Source of the DNA: Paenibacillus sp. MAHUQ-63
GTDB lineage: Bacteria > Bacillota > Bacilli > Paenibacillales > NBRC-103111
DNA: 64,000 nucleotides
Assembly (NCBI RefSeq): GCF_028765165.1
Contig: NZ_JARADB010000001.1
Span: 806,001 to 870,000 of the forward strand
Reading direction: 5' to 3'
Part shown: positions 17,364 to 28,479 of the stretch, in pieces
Layout: every line of letters begins with the position of its first letter
How positions within the stretch are numbered: the first letter of the stretch is position 1
The notes under the pieces: generated by a model
What the model was told of the DNA's origin: nothing
Database searches by the model: none
The model's input: only the letters and a program-made list of their open reading frames with translations
Program-made: the position numbers and the translations under genes

Positions 17364-19070
17364 TTAGGAAATGCGGAATGTCGTAACGGCTTGATGCAAA
17401 TCTTGGGCAATGGTCGCCAAATTTCTGGCGGAGGAAGTGATCTCTTCCGTCGAGGCCAGCTGCTCCTCGGTTGCTGCGGCAACCGATTGCGCCGTTCCCG
17501 AGGTTATCTGCGCCACGGAGCCGACGTTCGCTACGGTCGCCGCCACCTGTTCGGAGGATGCGGCCATTTGTTGAGCGGCAGCCGCCGTTTCTTGAATTTT
17601 GCTGGCAACCTCCTGCGAAGCCGACACGATTTGGCCGAAAGCCTGTTCGGCATGGCCGACTTCTCGCAAGCCTTCCTGCACTTCCAGCAGACCGCTGTTC
17701 ATGACGGCGGCTGCGCGTATGGAATCTCTTTGGATGCTCGAGATAAGCTCGGAAATGCCGCGGACCGAGTCGTCGGTCTGAGAAGCCAGCTTCCGAACCT
17801 CGCCCGCCACGACCGCGAAGCCTTTGCCGCTGTCACCTGCACGCGCCGCCTCAATCGCTGCGTTCAACGCCAACAGATTCGTCTGGGAAGCGATGCTGCC
17901 GATCAGCGTGGAGATTTGCCCGATGCTCTGCGAATGCTTCTCCAGCTCTTGAATCACTTTATTCGCAGCATCCACGGAGTGGCTGACCGCGGTCATTTTG
18001 CTCACGACGCGTTCCATCGAATGCGTGCCTTCTTCGGCGATTTGCGTCGCGGATACGGACAGCTCGGACACGTCGGAGGTCGTCTCGGCGATGCGCTGGA
18101 TGCCGACAGACATTTCTTCCATGGCTCTGCCGCATTCCATCGAGCTCTGGGCCTGCGAGTCGGCGCCGGTTGCGAATTCCTGAACCGCTGTGGCGACGTG
18201 TTGGGACGCGGACGCATTTTGCTCCGAGCTGGCGAACAGCTGCTGGGAAGAGGCCGCCACGCTGCTTGCGGCTGTCATCATTTGCAGGACCGATCCGCGC
18301 AGATGCTCGACCATCCGGTTCACGGAAGAGGCCAGTTCGCCGATTTCGTCTTTATTTTTCACGACAATAGGCTCGCTCGTCAGATCGCCGCTTGCAATCC
18401 GGCTCAACACCTGCGACGTTCTCCGAACCGGGGTAGAAATGTTGCGCACTAGCCCCACGCAGGCAGCAATCATGAAGACGACCAGCACGCCTTGCACAAT
18501 CAGAGATATCCTCACGCTCTCATCATAGAGGTGCTTGTTCTCTTCGTCGGCCAGCTTTCCGCCTTCCTGGTTGTAGACGACCATTTCCGCCATCGTTTTT
18601 TGCGCTTTGCCGAACGCCGCCGACATCGCTTGCAAACTTTCCGCCGCTTCTTTCCCTTTAGCCGGGTCACCCGACAGCTGTTTATTATTTGCAAAAGCCT
18701 CTTTGAATCCATTCCAATTCGTGTTAAGCTCATTGAATTTGACAACGTCTTCATCGCCGGACAAACTTCCCTTATAGTTTTCTAACAATTTGTCGATGTT
18801 TGTCATCGTCCCGACAATAGCCGCATCCAAGGGCTCATGCTTTTTCGTATCCGGCTCCATCTTTTTCTGATAGTATACCGTCAATAAATGCTCCGAGTTG
18901 TAGTGGATCTCATCCATGATTTGTACGCCGATCATCCACTCTGTCGCCATCTTCGTGCTGTTCTCCTTAAGAACGGCCATCCGCGTCATATCGGTATAGC
19001 TTAAACCGCCGACCATGAGCAGAATAATCGCAAATACCGACATCAATTTCGTTTTCACCGTAAAACGCAT
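17364..19070 (-). CDS. Methyl-accepting chemotaxis protein with 4HB-type sensor
   Basis: 568 residues from the ATG at 19070 (GGAGGGG nine bases upstream; earlier in-frame codons lack a site). Transmembrane segment 1 at about 8-28, an extracellular four-helix-bundle-like ligand domain (30-185), segment 2 at about 188-208 ([19 protein letters not shown]), a HAMP domain beginning [17 protein letters not shown], then the signalling coiled coil with tip [20 protein letters not shown]. Such receptors pass external cues to CheA/CheW. Divergent from the hybrid kinase at 19234, with 163 bp between them, so the two may share a stimulus. Ligand unknown. Confidence 0.92.
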   Translation of the reverse strand: MRFTVKTKLMSVFAIILLMVGGLSYTDMTRMAVLKENSTKMATEWMIGVQIMDEIHYNSEHLLTVYYQKKMEPDTKKHEPLDAAIVGTMTNIDKLLENYKGSLSGDEDVVKFNELNTNWNGFKEAFANNKQLSGDPAKGKEAAESLQAMSAAFGKAQKTMAEMVVYNQEGGKLADEENKHLYDESVRISLIVQGVLVVFMIAACVGLVRNISTPVRRTSQVLSRIASGDLTSEPIVVKNKDEIGELASSVNRMVEHLRGSVLQMMTAASSVAASSQQLFASSEQNASASQHVATAVQEFATGADSQAQSSMECGRAMEEMSVGIQRIAETTSDVSELSVSATQIAEEGTHSMERVVSKMTAVSHSVDAANKVIQELEKHSQSIGQISTLIGSIASQTNLLALNAAIEAARAGDSGKGFAVVAGEVRKLASQTDDSVRGISELISSIQRDSIRAAAVMNSGLLEVQEGLREVGHAEQAFGQIVSASQEVASKIQETAAAAQQMAASSEQVAATVANVGSVAQITSGTAQSVAAATEEQLASTEEITSSARNLATIAQDLHQAVTTFRIS

Positions 19071-19233
19071 TGAACCAAACCCCTCCATTTGTGAATGAAT
19101 GTTCGAACTATGATGTATACTCAATTCATCCTTGATATCATTGATATTAATTGGTAAACGTTAAAGGAATTCTGCATAGATCTCGTAAAAATTATGAGTT
19201 TTCCTAACATTTTGTCGAATTATGGAGGTTTCC

Positions 19234-22200
19234 ATGTCATCTTCCTTGCGTTTTAAGCTGGTTGCGCTGATGGTACTGATTACAACGATTTCACTAGCCG
19301 TCGTCGGCTTTACGAACTACAAGCTGTCCAAAGACAAATTAATCGAGCAAATGAAAAATCAGGCCGTTGCTTCCGTCGCCAATTCCGCGCAAAATTTGTA
19401 CGATTTCCTGTCCATTCGCGTAGCCGAAGTGGAGCTTGTCAGCCGCGTGAGCGACATGAGAAAAGGAACGCCGAAAGCGCAGATTCAATATTTGACCCAA
19501 GAGCTGCAAGCGGGCAATAATCGTTTCTCCTCTATGGGGGTCGTTGATTTGCAGGGCAATTTGCTGTTAACCAACGGACAGCGATTGAACATTAAAGGCG
19601 AGCGAAGATTCGAAGAAGCTCTTCTCGGCCAAACGTTCATTTCCGATCCGCACATCGGCGAAGTATCCAAGACGTACATCATTACAATTACAGCGCCTAT
19701 CTATAACGAGAACAAACAGATAACGAGCATCGTCGATATCTCGCTGGATGCGGACCGAACGTTCCGCGAGCATCTGTATCCGCCGCTGGCGGGCGGCCAG
19801 ACGGTTATCGTGAATCATGAAGGCATGATTCTCTACCATTCCGACAACAGCAAAATATTGACCCAAAACATTTTCAAGAACAATCCCGGGCTAACGAAGG
19901 ACTTTAATGAAGCCTTCCAGCATGATGCCGGTTATTTCGATCAAGTTCTGGATAACGGCAGCGAAGCGCAGTGGTTCTATGCCCGCGTCCCCCATCTGAA
20001 CTGGCATCTTGCCTACTCGATGCCGGCCAAAGCGGTGCAAGCGCCGGCCAGCACGCTGCTGTGGTGGACTGTCGGATTGATCTTCGTCACGACGGTCGTC
20101 ATCTTCTTGCTGATTCGCTTGACGGCCAACACCTTGATCATCTCGCGCGTCCAACAAATATTGCGGGTAACGGAATCGGTCGCAGCCGGCGACTTTTACA
20201 TCCAACCGCTCAGCTTCACCAGCAAAGATGAGCTCGGCGCGCTCGCCCATTCCGTCAACGGGATGATCGACAATTTGCGCGAGCTGTTCGAGCCCTTCGA
20301 AGCTTTCATTCACCATAATCAATATGCGATGATCGTCACGGACCCTCATTTCTCTATTAACCATATGAACCGTCGAGCGATGGAGCTGCTCGGTTATTCG
20401 TTAAGCGAGGTGCATAAGAAGGCTACGCCGATGCTATGGCTGGATCAAGAGCAGCTCGCCGAACGGGCCGCCAAATATTCGCAGGAGCTGGGAGAGCACA
20501 TCCCGGCCGATTGTACGGCGCTCGTCATCCGGTCCTTGCGCCAGATGAATGAAGATTTGGAATGGATCTGGTATCACAAGGAAGGCATGCGCATCTTCGT
20601 CCAGCTCAGTGTGAGCGCCATTACGCACCCTGGCGGCGATCTCAAAGGCTTCGTCTTCATTGCCCGCGACATCTCCGACATCAAAGAAAGCAATGAAACG
20701 AAGCTGCGGCTGCTGACGATTGTAGAAAGCGCCAGGGACGCCATCCTCTCCTTCGATATGCAGGGCAACATTTTCTATATGAATCAAGCCTGCAGAAACC
20801 TGCTCGACCTGGAGCGCGACACAAACCCGCGTTACCATTTCAGCGAGTACGTAGACATCCAATCGGACGTCGATCTGGACGAAGGGCTGCTTACAGCTAT
20901 AACCGATGGCTTCTGGGAATTCGAGGCGGAGGTCTTGACCAAGGAGCAACGCCGAATATTCATCGACGTCGTCGTCGTCCCGCACAGCCCGGCCGAGAAA
21001 GGCGAACGCTATTTCTCCGCCATTTCACGGGATGTTACCGAGCAGCGGCAGGCCAAAGAGGGGCTCATCCGCGCGAAGCAGGAAGCCGATGACGCGAATT
21101 TGACCAAGGGCATCTTCCTGGCACGGATGAGCCACGAAATTCGAACCCCGCTCAACGGCATCGTCGGCTTATCCCATCTCATGGAGCGGACCGCCATGTC
21201 CCCGCTGCAGCGCGATTATATGAGCAAAATCATGAAATCCTCGCTCTCGCTGTCCCAAATCATCAGCGATATTCTGGACTTCTCCAAGCTGGAGGTCGAC
21301 AAGCTGTTGATCGAACACCACGACTTCCTGCTAGACGACACGGTCGACAGAGTGTGCGAAACACTCAGCGTGCTATTGGGACATAAGCCGGTTGATTTTA
21401 TTTGCGATATTGAAGAGGATGTTCCGCTCAGTCTCATCGGCGACTCGCTGCGTCTGTACCAGGTGCTGCTGAATCTCACCAGCAATGCCATCAAATTCAC
21501 GGAGCAAGGGACGGTCACGCTGCGAATTCATGTCGAAGAGCAAAGGGACGACTTCGCCGCTATCCGCTTCAGCATCATCGACACGGGCATCGGCATGAGC
21601 GAGGATCAGCTCGCCAAGCTGTTTCAGCCCTTCGTGCAGGCCGACGAAGGAACCAGCCGCAAATTCGGCGGTACAGGGCTTGGCCTTGTCATTGCCAAGA
21701 ATATTATCGAGAACATGGGGGGCTGGATCGAAGCGTTCAGCCAGCCTGACACCGGCAGCGAGTTCAGAGTGAGCCTTCCGTTCTCCTTATCTTCACAGGC
21801 GGTGAAGACGCCCAAGCCGTTCCCGCTTCGGGCCTTCCTCGTCGAGGATCATCCCGAGCTGCATCGGGTGCTGCTGCGTACGCTTCACGCCATGTGCACG
21901 GATGCGGAAGGCGTGTACGCGTGGAAGGAAGCGAGGCAAGCGGTTGGGGCCATCCCGCTCGATATAATCGTGCTGGATATGGAGGCTTCTGACATGTACG
22001 GGGAAGAAGTGTGGCTGGACATGCTGGAGGCGTGCAAGCGCCATAACCTGAGAACGATTATTTACACGACGCTTCCGGGCCGCGACGCTCTGGAACAGCT
22101 GCCTCCTGAGGCCGCGCCGGACGCGATCCTGGTGAAACCCGTCTCCAGAAGCAGCTTGTATCACACGCTGCAGAACTTGACCGGCGGCGCCGAATCCGGC

Positions 22201-22971
22201 AGCGGGGGCATCAGCGCCATAGAATCGTGGACTTCAGCCCCGCGCATTTTGCTAGTCGAAGATAACGAAATTAATCAAACGGTCGCCAGGAACCTCCTTA
22301 CCGGCATGAACGCTGACGTGCATGTCGCATCCAACGGCTTCGAAGCTTTGGCGCTCATGGAGGCGGAGGATTACGATCTGATCCTGCTGGACATTCATAT
22401 GCCAGAGCTCGACGGCATCGAAACCGCGAAGCACATCCGGCTTCAACCCAAGTGGCGGCATATTCCGATCATTGCAGTTACGGCCGATTCGACTCTGGAG
22501 AAGCGTCTTGCCTGCATCCGTGCCGGCATGAATGAGGTCATCTCCAAGCCGATCATACCGGACCGGCTGTTCGAAGCCGTCAACGGCATCTTGAACGAGC
22601 GGGCCAACATGGCGACTCCCGGATTGAACAAGGATGAAGCGCTGGGACGGCTGCTCGGGAAAACCGATATCTATCATCACATGCTGCGCAAGTTCCATGA
22701 GCAGTCCCAAGGTCTCGTCGAGCAGTTGGGTACAGCCATTCGGCAAACCAAATACGAGGAAGCCCTGAAGCTGCTGCACACGCTTCGCGGCTCGGCGAGC
22801 AACTTGTCCGCTTATCGTGTCCTTGCCGCGGCAACGGCTCTGGAAGACATGCTGTCCGATGCGGCGCCGCCGGACGAATCCCGGTCCAATCTCGTCCACA
22901 ACCAGCTGCAAGCGCTGGCCATTGCCTTGGAAGAGGTGTTTCATACGATCCAAAAATTGCCCCTCGATTGA
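19234..22971 (+). CDS. Membrane hybrid sensor histidine kinase with two receiver domains and an HPt
   Basis: 1245 residues from the ATG at 19234 (ATGGAGGTTTCC before it; the upstream in-frame ATG at 19222 overlaps that site). Order: TM1 (about 8-28); extracellular Cache-like domain; TM2 (about 276-298); HAMP; two PAS-type regions (about 358-610); HisKA with MSHEIRTPLNG, His near 633; HATPase with N box NLTSNAIKF, DTGIGMS and GGTGLGLVIAKN; REC1 (about 868-985, Asp in IVLDMEAS); REC2 (starts ILLVEDNEINQ, about 1005-1125, Asp in ILLDIHMP); HPt with His in LLHTLRGSAS. A complete phosphorelay in one chain, output partner not visible. Divergent from a chemoreceptor. Confidence 0.92.
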   Translation: MSSSLRFKLVALMVLITTISLAVVGFTNYKLSKDKLIEQMKNQAVASVANSAQNLYDFLSIRVAEVELVSRVSDMRKGTPKAQIQYLTQELQAGNNRFSSMGVVDLQGNLLLTNGQRLNIKGERRFEEALLGQTFISDPHIGEVSKTYIITITAPIYNENKQITSIVDISLDADRTFREHLYPPLAGGQTVIVNHEGMILYHSDNSKILTQNIFKNNPGLTKDFNEAFQHDAGYFDQVLDNGSEAQWFYARVPHLNWHLAYSMPAKAVQAPASTLLWWTVGLIFVTTVVIFLLIRLTANTLIISRVQQILRVTESVAAGDFYIQPLSFTSKDELGALAHSVNGMIDNLRELFEPFEAFIHHNQYAMIVTDPHFSINHMNRRAMELLGYSLSEVHKKATPMLWLDQEQLAERAAKYSQELGEHIPADCTALVIRSLRQMNEDLEWIWYHKEGMRIFVQLSVSAITHPGGDLKGFVFIARDISDIKESNETKLRLLTIVESARDAILSFDMQGNIFYMNQACRNLLDLERDTNPRYHFSEYVDIQSDVDLDEGLLTAITDGFWEFEAEVLTKEQRRIFIDVVVVPHSPAEKGERYFSAISRDVTEQRQAKEGLIRAKQEADDANLTKGIFLARMSHEIRTPLNGIVGLSHLMERTAMSPLQRDYMSKIMKSSLSLSQIISDILDFSKLEVDKLLIEHHDFLLDDTVDRVCETLSVLLGHKPVDFICDIEEDVPLSLIGDSLRLYQVLLNLTSNAIKFTEQGTVTLRIHVEEQRDDFAAIRFSIIDTGIGMSEDQLAKLFQPFVQADEGTSRKFGGTGLGLVIAKNIIENMGGWIEAFSQPDTGSEFRVSLPFSLSSQAVKTPKPFPLRAFLVEDHPELHRVLLRTLHAMCTDAEGVYAWKEARQAVGAIPLDIIVLDMEASDMYGEEVWLDMLEACKRHNLRTIIYTTLPGRDALEQLPPEAAPDAILVKPVSRSSLYHTLQNLTGGAESGSGGISAIESWTSAPRILLVEDNEINQTVARNLLTGMNADVHVASNGFEALALMEAEDYDLILLDIHMPELDGIETAKHIRLQPKWRHIPIIAVTADSTLEKRLACIRAGMNEVISKPIIPDRLFEAVNGILNERANMATPGLNKDEALGRLLGKTDIYHHMLRKFHEQSQGLVEQLGTAIRQTKYEEALKLLHTLRGSASNLSAYRVLAAATALEDMLSDAAPPDESRSNLVHNQLQALAIALEEVFHTIQKLPLD

Positions 22972-23064
22972 AAAATGTGCGGTTTTATGTCACACTATGC
23001 TTATGCTCTCTCTGCCTTCAGGCTGGGAGCATGCATTTTATACGTATAGGTGGTTAAACAAATC

Positions 23065-23970
23065 ATGGCAGAACAAAACGCTCCATACCGCATTTTGTTG
23101 TATTATAAATTCGTTAACGTCATAGATCATGAAGCATTAGCAAGCGAGCATCTCGCCTTCTGCAAGAAGCTCGGCATCAAAGGCCGGATTCTGATCGCCC
23201 CGGAGGGCATCAACGGAACGCTCTCGGGAACTGTCGAGCAGACCGATGCTTACATGAAGATGATGAGCCAGATGCCTCTGTTCAAGGATATGGTGTACAA
23301 GATCGACGAGAGCGAAGGACATGCTTTCAAGAAGCTGTTCGTCCGCCCCAAAAAAGAGCTCGTCACCTTCCGGCTTGAGGAAGATGTGAACCCGAATCAG
23401 CTTACCGGCGTTCATCTGAAGCCGAAGGATTTCTACGAGAAGCTCCAGCAGGAGGATGTCATCGTTCTGGATGGACGCAACCATTATGAATACGATATCG
23501 GCCATTTCCGCGGCGCGATTCGTCCGGAAGTGGAAACGACGCGGGAGTTCCCGGAGTGGATCCGCAACAATCTTGAGCAGTATAAGGACAAGCCGATTCT
23601 AACGTACTGTACGGGCGGGATCCGCTGCGAGAAACTGTCCGGCTTCCTGATCAACGAAGGATTCAAGGAAGTGTACCAACTTGATGGCGGCATCGTCACC
23701 TACGGCAAAGACGAAGAAGTGAAAGGCCGTCTCTTCGACGGCAAATGCTACGTCTTCGACGAGCGCATCTCCGTTCCGATCAACCGTACCGAAGAAGATG
23801 TCATCGTAGGAAAATGCTACCACTGCGGCAAGGCGGAGGACCGCTACATCAATTGCGCGAACGACCTCTGCCACTTGAAGCATATTTGCTGCGAGGCTTG
23901 CGAAGAGGAGCACAACAGCTTCTGCTCCACGGAATGCGAAGAGAAAACGATGAGCCGGCTTGAGGCTTAA
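23065..23970 (+). CDS. trhO: tRNA uridine(34) hydroxylase, rhodanese family
   Basis: 301 residues from the ATG at 23065 (ATAGGTGG upstream). An N-terminal acylphosphatase-like part ([15 protein letters not shown]), a rhodanese domain with active-site loop [10 protein letters not shown] (about 178), then a cysteine-rich tail with [30 protein letters not shown] and FCSTECE, matching TrhO/YceA-type proteins. Known role: oxygen-dependent hydroxylation of U34 in certain tRNAs, the first step to 5-methoxyuridine or 5-oxyacetyluridine derivatives. Ends at a strong bidirectional terminator. Confidence 0.93.
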   Translation: MAEQNAPYRILLYYKFVNVIDHEALASEHLAFCKKLGIKGRILIAPEGINGTLSGTVEQTDAYMKMMSQMPLFKDMVYKIDESEGHAFKKLFVRPKKELVTFRLEEDVNPNQLTGVHLKPKDFYEKLQQEDVIVLDGRNHYEYDIGHFRGAIRPEVETTREFPEWIRNNLEQYKDKPILTYCTGGIRCEKLSGFLINEGFKEVYQLDGGIVTYGKDEEVKGRLFDGKCYVFDERISVPINRTEEDVIVGKCYHCGKAEDRYINCANDLCHLKHICCEACEEEHNSFCSTECEEKTMSRLEA

Positions 23971-24000
23971 CGGCGTTTCACCATCCGGCATGTCAATTTG

Positions 24001-24042
24001 AAAGGGCCTTCTGCAAGTCATCCGACTTGCGAAAGGCCCTTT
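24001..24042. terminator. Bidirectional terminator between trhO and the hemerythrin gene
   Basis: AAAGGGCCTT and AAGGCCCTTT arms with an inner GCAAGTC/GACTTGC stem, centred between two convergent stops. Confidence 0.9.
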
Positions 24043-24053
24043 GCTATGTAAAG

Positions 24054-24584
24054 CTACGTGAACTGCTCCATAATCCGGTCGGTTAGCGGATACACCAACT
24101 CCTCCTCCAATGTGAAATGTTTAAGCAGTATGAGGCAGGCTGTCGACAGCTCCGATGCCATCAAATGCAGAAACTCCTCATCTATCGGCACTTTCATCGC
24201 ATTCACACCGTCAACGAAAGTTTGCACAACCCGTTTGGCCAAGTCATGATCCTGTTCCAGCACAGAGATGGAACGGGAGACAGACAGCGCGGTGGTCGGA
24301 TGCAAATACGATTGCAGCTGGGGAAACAGTACCCTCTCTTCCCATTCCGAATGCTGCTCCAGCTCTTCTACCAGGAATAGAATCCTGTCTTGGAGTTCAA
24401 TCAGCTTGCACATTCCTATTGAGCAATCCTCGAGGGAGTACAAGGAAGCCGCCATCATACGAATCTCGGAGAGCTGCTGACGCATCTGCACGTGCTCCTC
24501 CTTCAGACGCTCTACGAGCAACGGGAAATTCCCGGGATCCGCGACATACTCCCTATTCGTTTGAATGCTCAAACGGTGGTTCAT
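24054..24584 (-). CDS. Hemerythrin-like HHE-domain protein
   Basis: 176 residues, cytoplasmic, helical. Candidate iron ligands occur in the expected order: His/Glu in LKEEHVQMR, LEQHSEWEERVLFP, LEQDHDLAKR and LLKHFTLEEELVYP. Such single-domain proteins bind a di-iron or haem centre and are tied to oxygen, nitric oxide or iron-sulphur repair responses. Conserved spacing resembles the HHE family rather than true oxygen-carrying hemerythrins. Monocistronic, convergent with trhO; the ATG at 24584 follows AAAGGAGGATGACGA. Confidence 0.88.
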   Translation of the reverse strand: MNHRLSIQTNREYVADPGNFPLLVERLKEEHVQMRQQLSEIRMMAASLYSLEDCSIGMCKLIELQDRILFLVEELEQHSEWEERVLFPQLQSYLHPTTALSVSRSISVLEQDHDLAKRVVQTFVDGVNAMKVPIDEEFLHLMASELSTACLILLKHFTLEEELVYPLTDRIMEQFT

Positions 24585-24691
24585 TCGTCATCCTCCTTTA
24601 AGTTTTGTTGCGCAAGAAAAAAACTGACTCTTTCCGCATTACCATTGTATGCAGAAGGGGTCAGCTAACATGCGAAGGAAAACAAGGGCAA

Positions 24692-26884
24692 TTATCGAAT
24701 GCGGCTTTCGGTCAATTTGAACTGCTTCACGAGCTGGAGCAGCGACTCCGTAATCGCTCCGACCTCTTCCGTCGTTTGGCGCACGTGCAGCATATCGTGC
24801 AGCAGCTCCTGCACGGTTTGCTCCACCTCCGCCGAGATTTGGCGGTTCTCCTTACTCACGCCGGCAACCTTCTCCATCAGCGCCACCACTTCTTCGACGA
24901 CTTGGGTCTTCTTCGTGTCGCGGGCGCTGGCGCTGCTGAGAATCTCCGTGGCCGCCGCAACGATTTGCGTCCCTTCCAGGACGACCTTCGTGCCTTCCTC
25001 CATCGAGAGGAACGCTTCATTGGCATGGCGTTCGATCTGCTCGATCGTCTCGTTGATCTCTTCCGTCGATTTCTTCGTCAGATCCGCCAACTTGCGGATC
25101 TCCCCGGCCACGACGGCGAAGCCCTTGCCGTGCTCGCCGACCCGGGCCGCTTCGATGGAGGCATTCAGCGAGAGCAGGTTGGTCTGCGCGGATATTTCCT
25201 CAATCACCTTCAGCAGCTTGGGAATCTCCTGCGTCGTGAGCAGGAACGTCTGGATCGTGCGGTTCGTATCGGCGACTTTGACGGAGATCTGATCCATCTT
25301 ATCACCGATGCGGCCTACTTCGTCCTGGGCGACGGCAATTTGATCGGATGCCTTATCCTCCAGCTCGCGCAGCGTGCCGCTCATATTCTGCGTGACATCC
25401 TTGGCGATATCGATGTCCTTCAGCTGGCCGCGCAAAGAGCGGATCATGTTGTGAATCTGGGTGCTCATGCGGCCGGTCGACTGCTCGGTGGACCCCGTCG
25501 ACTCGTTCATCAGCTCCTGGCTGGTCTGCACCTCGGCGGCCGCCTGCTTGACCTGCAGCATAATCCCTTCCAGCGAGTCGATCATATTGTTGATCCACTT
25601 CGCCAGCTCCCGCGTTTCATCCCCGGCGAACTCCTGCACCTGCAGACGCTGCGTTAAGTCTCCGCTGCCCTCGGCGTTCACACGGATGAATTTATTGATT
25701 TGTGCGAGCTGCCGGACGAGCGGTTTACTTCCTTGGCGCCGGATCAAGCTAGAGCCAATGACACCGTACACCGCGCTGGCGGCTGCGGTGATCACTCCGC
25801 CGAGCCAGCCGGAAACATGGCCGGACAACAGCCAGAAACTTGCGCCCGATAAAACGATAAAGCCTGCGAGGAACCACAGCTGCAAGCTGAACAGCTTCCA
25901 GTCAATGCTGCGGATCCGGTACACCTCTTCCAGATCCCCTTCGCACATCATGCCCCATACGTCCGGGCAATGCGGCAGCTGGAACGTCACCCCTTTGCCG
26001 ATAACCGGGATATGCCGGTAGTCCGAATAGCCGGGAAACTCTACGAAGAGGTTGTGTCCTTGGGCAATCGTTCCCGCAACCCCGGGATGCAGCTGGCCCG
26101 TAGCCGGATCCGTGAAGACGAGCTCCAGCTCCGTATGCTCCTTGACCCGCACGATGCCGAAATCCGTGCGTACGCCGTCTTTCAAGTTATCCCCGTGCGT
26201 GAAGGTCAGATCCTCGAACCGGCTGCGCGACAGCGCCGTACCCGGAGCGATATGCTTATTGAGCACAGGCTTCGCCATGAACAAATAATTGTCGCCGGAA
26301 TCCGGGTATACATGCCCGGATTCCCGCTGAATGAGATCGCCGAGCACATCATTGGGCACGCGTCCGCAGAGCGCCCCTTTCCACACGCCGCCTTCCATCA
26401 CAGGCAGAATGAAAGCCAACGTCATCGCATCGTGAAACGGCGAGGTGCTGGGGCCGATCTTCAGCGTCATCTCGTCGGAAAAGGGCCCGAATAAGCATTT
26501 GTCCCCTTTGCGGCTCATCTCCAGCCCTTTCGCCAGTACACTTCCAGCCTCGTAAGATTTCCCGACATGAGCGGGATAGGTGGAGCCGCAGACGGTCCCC
26601 TTGTCGTCCAGCATGAAAATTTCCGAGAAATCGGCACCGTTTTTCAGCGTGATGGCCAGCATTTTGTGCAGACCCACTGCATCCTGCGCCGCTGCCGACT
26701 TCGCGATTTGTACGTTCAACCTGTCCAAATGCAGCCAATAAGACTCGACCCAATTGCGCAAAATCTCGGTACGCGTATGGGCAATACCTTCAAAGATATG
26801 TTCTACATCTTCCTTGAGATGCCGATTCAGGCGATACGACCACCATAAAGGCAGTCCTTTTCGAAACCCAAGCCAATCAAACAT
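24692..26884 (-). CDS. Methyl-accepting chemotaxis protein with large N-terminal sensor
   Basis: 730 residues from the ATG at 26884, after AAAGGGGGATGGGGT. Unusual layout: no membrane segment at the very N-terminus; a helical start (1-60), then a Cache/GAF-like sensor (about 60-330, with [16 protein letters not shown]), two adjacent membrane segments (about 343-395), a HAMP-like linker, and the MCP coiled coil with tip [20 protein letters not shown] and [16 protein letters not shown]. The sensor therefore probably lies in the cytoplasm, with the hydrophobic hairpin anchoring the protein. Ligand unknown. Confidence 0.87.
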   Translation of the reverse strand: MFDWLGFRKGLPLWWSYRLNRHLKEDVEHIFEGIAHTRTEILRNWVESYWLHLDRLNVQIAKSAAAQDAVGLHKMLAITLKNGADFSEIFMLDDKGTVCGSTYPAHVGKSYEAGSVLAKGLEMSRKGDKCLFGPFSDEMTLKIGPSTSPFHDAMTLAFILPVMEGGVWKGALCGRVPNDVLGDLIQRESGHVYPDSGDNYLFMAKPVLNKHIAPGTALSRSRFEDLTFTHGDNLKDGVRTDFGIVRVKEHTELELVFTDPATGQLHPGVAGTIAQGHNLFVEFPGYSDYRHIPVIGKGVTFQLPHCPDVWGMMCEGDLEEVYRIRSIDWKLFSLQLWFLAGFIVLSGASFWLLSGHVSGWLGGVITAAASAVYGVIGSSLIRRQGSKPLVRQLAQINKFIRVNAEGSGDLTQRLQVQEFAGDETRELAKWINNMIDSLEGIMLQVKQAAAEVQTSQELMNESTGSTEQSTGRMSTQIHNMIRSLRGQLKDIDIAKDVTQNMSGTLRELEDKASDQIAVAQDEVGRIGDKMDQISVKVADTNRTIQTFLLTTQEIPKLLKVIEEISAQTNLLSLNASIEAARVGEHGKGFAVVAGEIRKLADLTKKSTEEINETIEQIERHANEAFLSMEEGTKVVLEGTQIVAAATEILSSASARDTKKTQVVEEVVALMEKVAGVSKENRQISAEVEQTVQELLHDMLHVRQTTEEVGAITESLLQLVKQFKLTESRIR

Positions 26885-27100
26885 ACCCCATCCCCCTTTA
26901 ATCACATATGGTGTGATTTTCTATGACATTCATCATCTTATTCGACATTCTATAGCGATTTCTATCGTAAAGCAAGACAAAAGTAGTTAAATTCTTGAAT
27001 CTGTAATACTTTCGGCCTATATCCGTCATCCTAAGAAAATATCATGTAAGGTATATTGACATAATTTTCTGAAAAATCTACAATGTAGATGTGTATCGCG

Positions 27101-27286
27101 CTAATGGACACTGCAGCCGTTATCCTCGTGCAAAACGTTGCATATCGCTGCTAACGGACAACATGGACCTTATTCGCCGTCTTCGGGACCAAATCAGGCC
27201 CAAAACAGGCAAATAACGATACTGGTGTCCGTTACACTTTCCAAGGGGCCCTTTTTCATCGAAAAAGGTCAACTGTGTCCGTTAAC
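27101..27286. repeat. Diverged relative of the GTGTCCGTTA repeat family
   Basis: CTAATGGACAC (27101-27111), GCTAACGGACAAC, CTGGTGTCCGTTACAC and CTGTGTCCGTTAAC recur here with a central CAAATCAGG/CAAATAACG part, the same ingredients as the 236-bp tandem element at 2484-3374 but degenerate and single copy. The 26885-27373 interval has no gene: it holds the promoter region of the chemoreceptor gene, this repeat and the next terminator. Confidence 0.7.
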
Positions 27287-27331
27287 AAGGCACGGGACAA
27301 CGGCCGGTTTCCCCCAAACCCCAAAATAATA

Positions 27332-27362
27332 AAAAGACCAATGCTATTCGCATCAGTCTTTG
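27332..27362 (-). terminator. Terminator of the Gfo/Idh-type dehydrogenase gene
   Basis: AAAGAC and GTCTTT arms with inner ATGC/GCAT, followed leftwards by TTTTTATTATTTT; 12 bases after the stop at 27374. Confidence 0.75.
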
Positions 27363-27373
27363 GGTTATGTACC

Positions 27374-28456
27374 TCATGAGGGTACCCAACATTGGGGCAC
27401 CGATGTTACGGTTTCTCCGGTTGCAATAGCCTTCTCGATCATCATGCCGAGATAGTGATCCTGCGAAGCCTCCGCCAGACTATAGAAGCCGGGACCGCCG
27501 GCAGCATACTCAGCCATCTTCTGCATGCAGAAGGCAATGGCAATTTCGTCGTCGTATAATCTCGCCGGGGCAAACGGATTCTCATACACCCACTGCTCCC
27601 CGCATAGGATGCCCTTCAAATAGTAGCCTTCCGCGTTCTCCAGTTCGCCCCGGTTCATGCGTTTCAGCTCCATGCGCAGCTCTGCGCATGAATCCTGCTG
27701 AATCAGCACCCGGTTATCGAAAATCTCCCCGCGTTCGCCCCTGACGGACAAGTGATTGGAGCGCGTCCATGAACGATGCTGATCTTTCGTGAAATCGTAA
27801 ATTCCCAGCCGGTCGCCGAAGTCGAGCCAAGCCAAATCCCGCTGTGAAGGGACGAGCTTATCTTCCGTCGGCGGACCGCTCCGCGTCGGGCCTTGAACCC
27901 ACTCGGAGGCAAAGCGCATCGCTCGAATCCGAACGTCTTCATAGGTGATCCCCAGCATTTTGCGGATCAGAGAGACCCCATGATACAGATGCGAGATCGA
28001 TACCGTCGTTTCGGTAATCCGGCCCAATCGGCCGGATTGAATGAGTGCCAGCCTTGCTTGCTGGACGGGATGGAAATGGTACTGCTCAGCAACCTGCACG
28101 CGCGCCCCGCGAAGCGTCAACCGCTCGTGCAGCAGCTGAAGTCCGCTTAAATCCGGAGCCGGCGGCGTTTCCAGCAGAACAGGAATATCCAGCTCGGCGA
28201 GCTTCAGCAGATAATCCAGGCTCTGTGCCGGAGAGACCGAAATGAGGACAAAATCAGGCCGTTCTTCAGCAAGCAGCCCTTCCAGGGTTCGGTACGTTGG
28301 CGTTCCCCAGGCAGCTTCCATCTCCCGCCCTTTCTCTTCATTCCTGACCACCATGCCGCTAACCTCGAATCGCTCAGGCAGCGCTTGAGCGATTCGCAGG
28401 AAATATTGCGCCCGAAAGCCGGCGCCGCCGATAATGCTGAATTTTACTGGTTTCAA
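27374..28456 (-). CDS. Gfo/Idh/MocA-family oxidoreductase
   Basis: 360 residues. N-terminal Rossmann fold (FSIIGGAGFRAQYFLRIAQ at the start, then VLLETPPAP near 115 in the position of the usual EKP motif, so the catalytic Lys is not conserved) and a C-terminal alpha/beta domain. These NAD(P)-dependent enzymes act on sugars, inositols or uronates; the altered EKP motif may mean a different activity. Follows the zinc dehydrogenase by 23 bp at the end of the glucuronoxylan locus, so it probably works on a uronic or sugar acid derivative. Confidence 0.82.
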   Translation of the reverse strand: MKPVKFSIIGGAGFRAQYFLRIAQALPERFEVSGMVVRNEEKGREMEAAWGTPTYRTLEGLLAEERPDFVLISVSPAQSLDYLLKLAELDIPVLLETPPAPDLSGLQLLHERLTLRGARVQVAEQYHFHPVQQARLALIQSGRLGRITETTVSISHLYHGVSLIRKMLGITYEDVRIRAMRFASEWVQGPTRSGPPTEDKLVPSQRDLAWLDFGDRLGIYDFTKDQHRSWTRSNHLSVRGERGEIFDNRVLIQQDSCAELRMELKRMNRGELENAEGYYLKGILCGEQWVYENPFAPARLYDDEIAIAFCMQKMAEYAAGGPGFYSLAEASQDHYLGMMIEKAIATGETVTSVPQCWVPS

Positions 28457-28479
28457 CGTACATCCCTCCCGATTGCATG

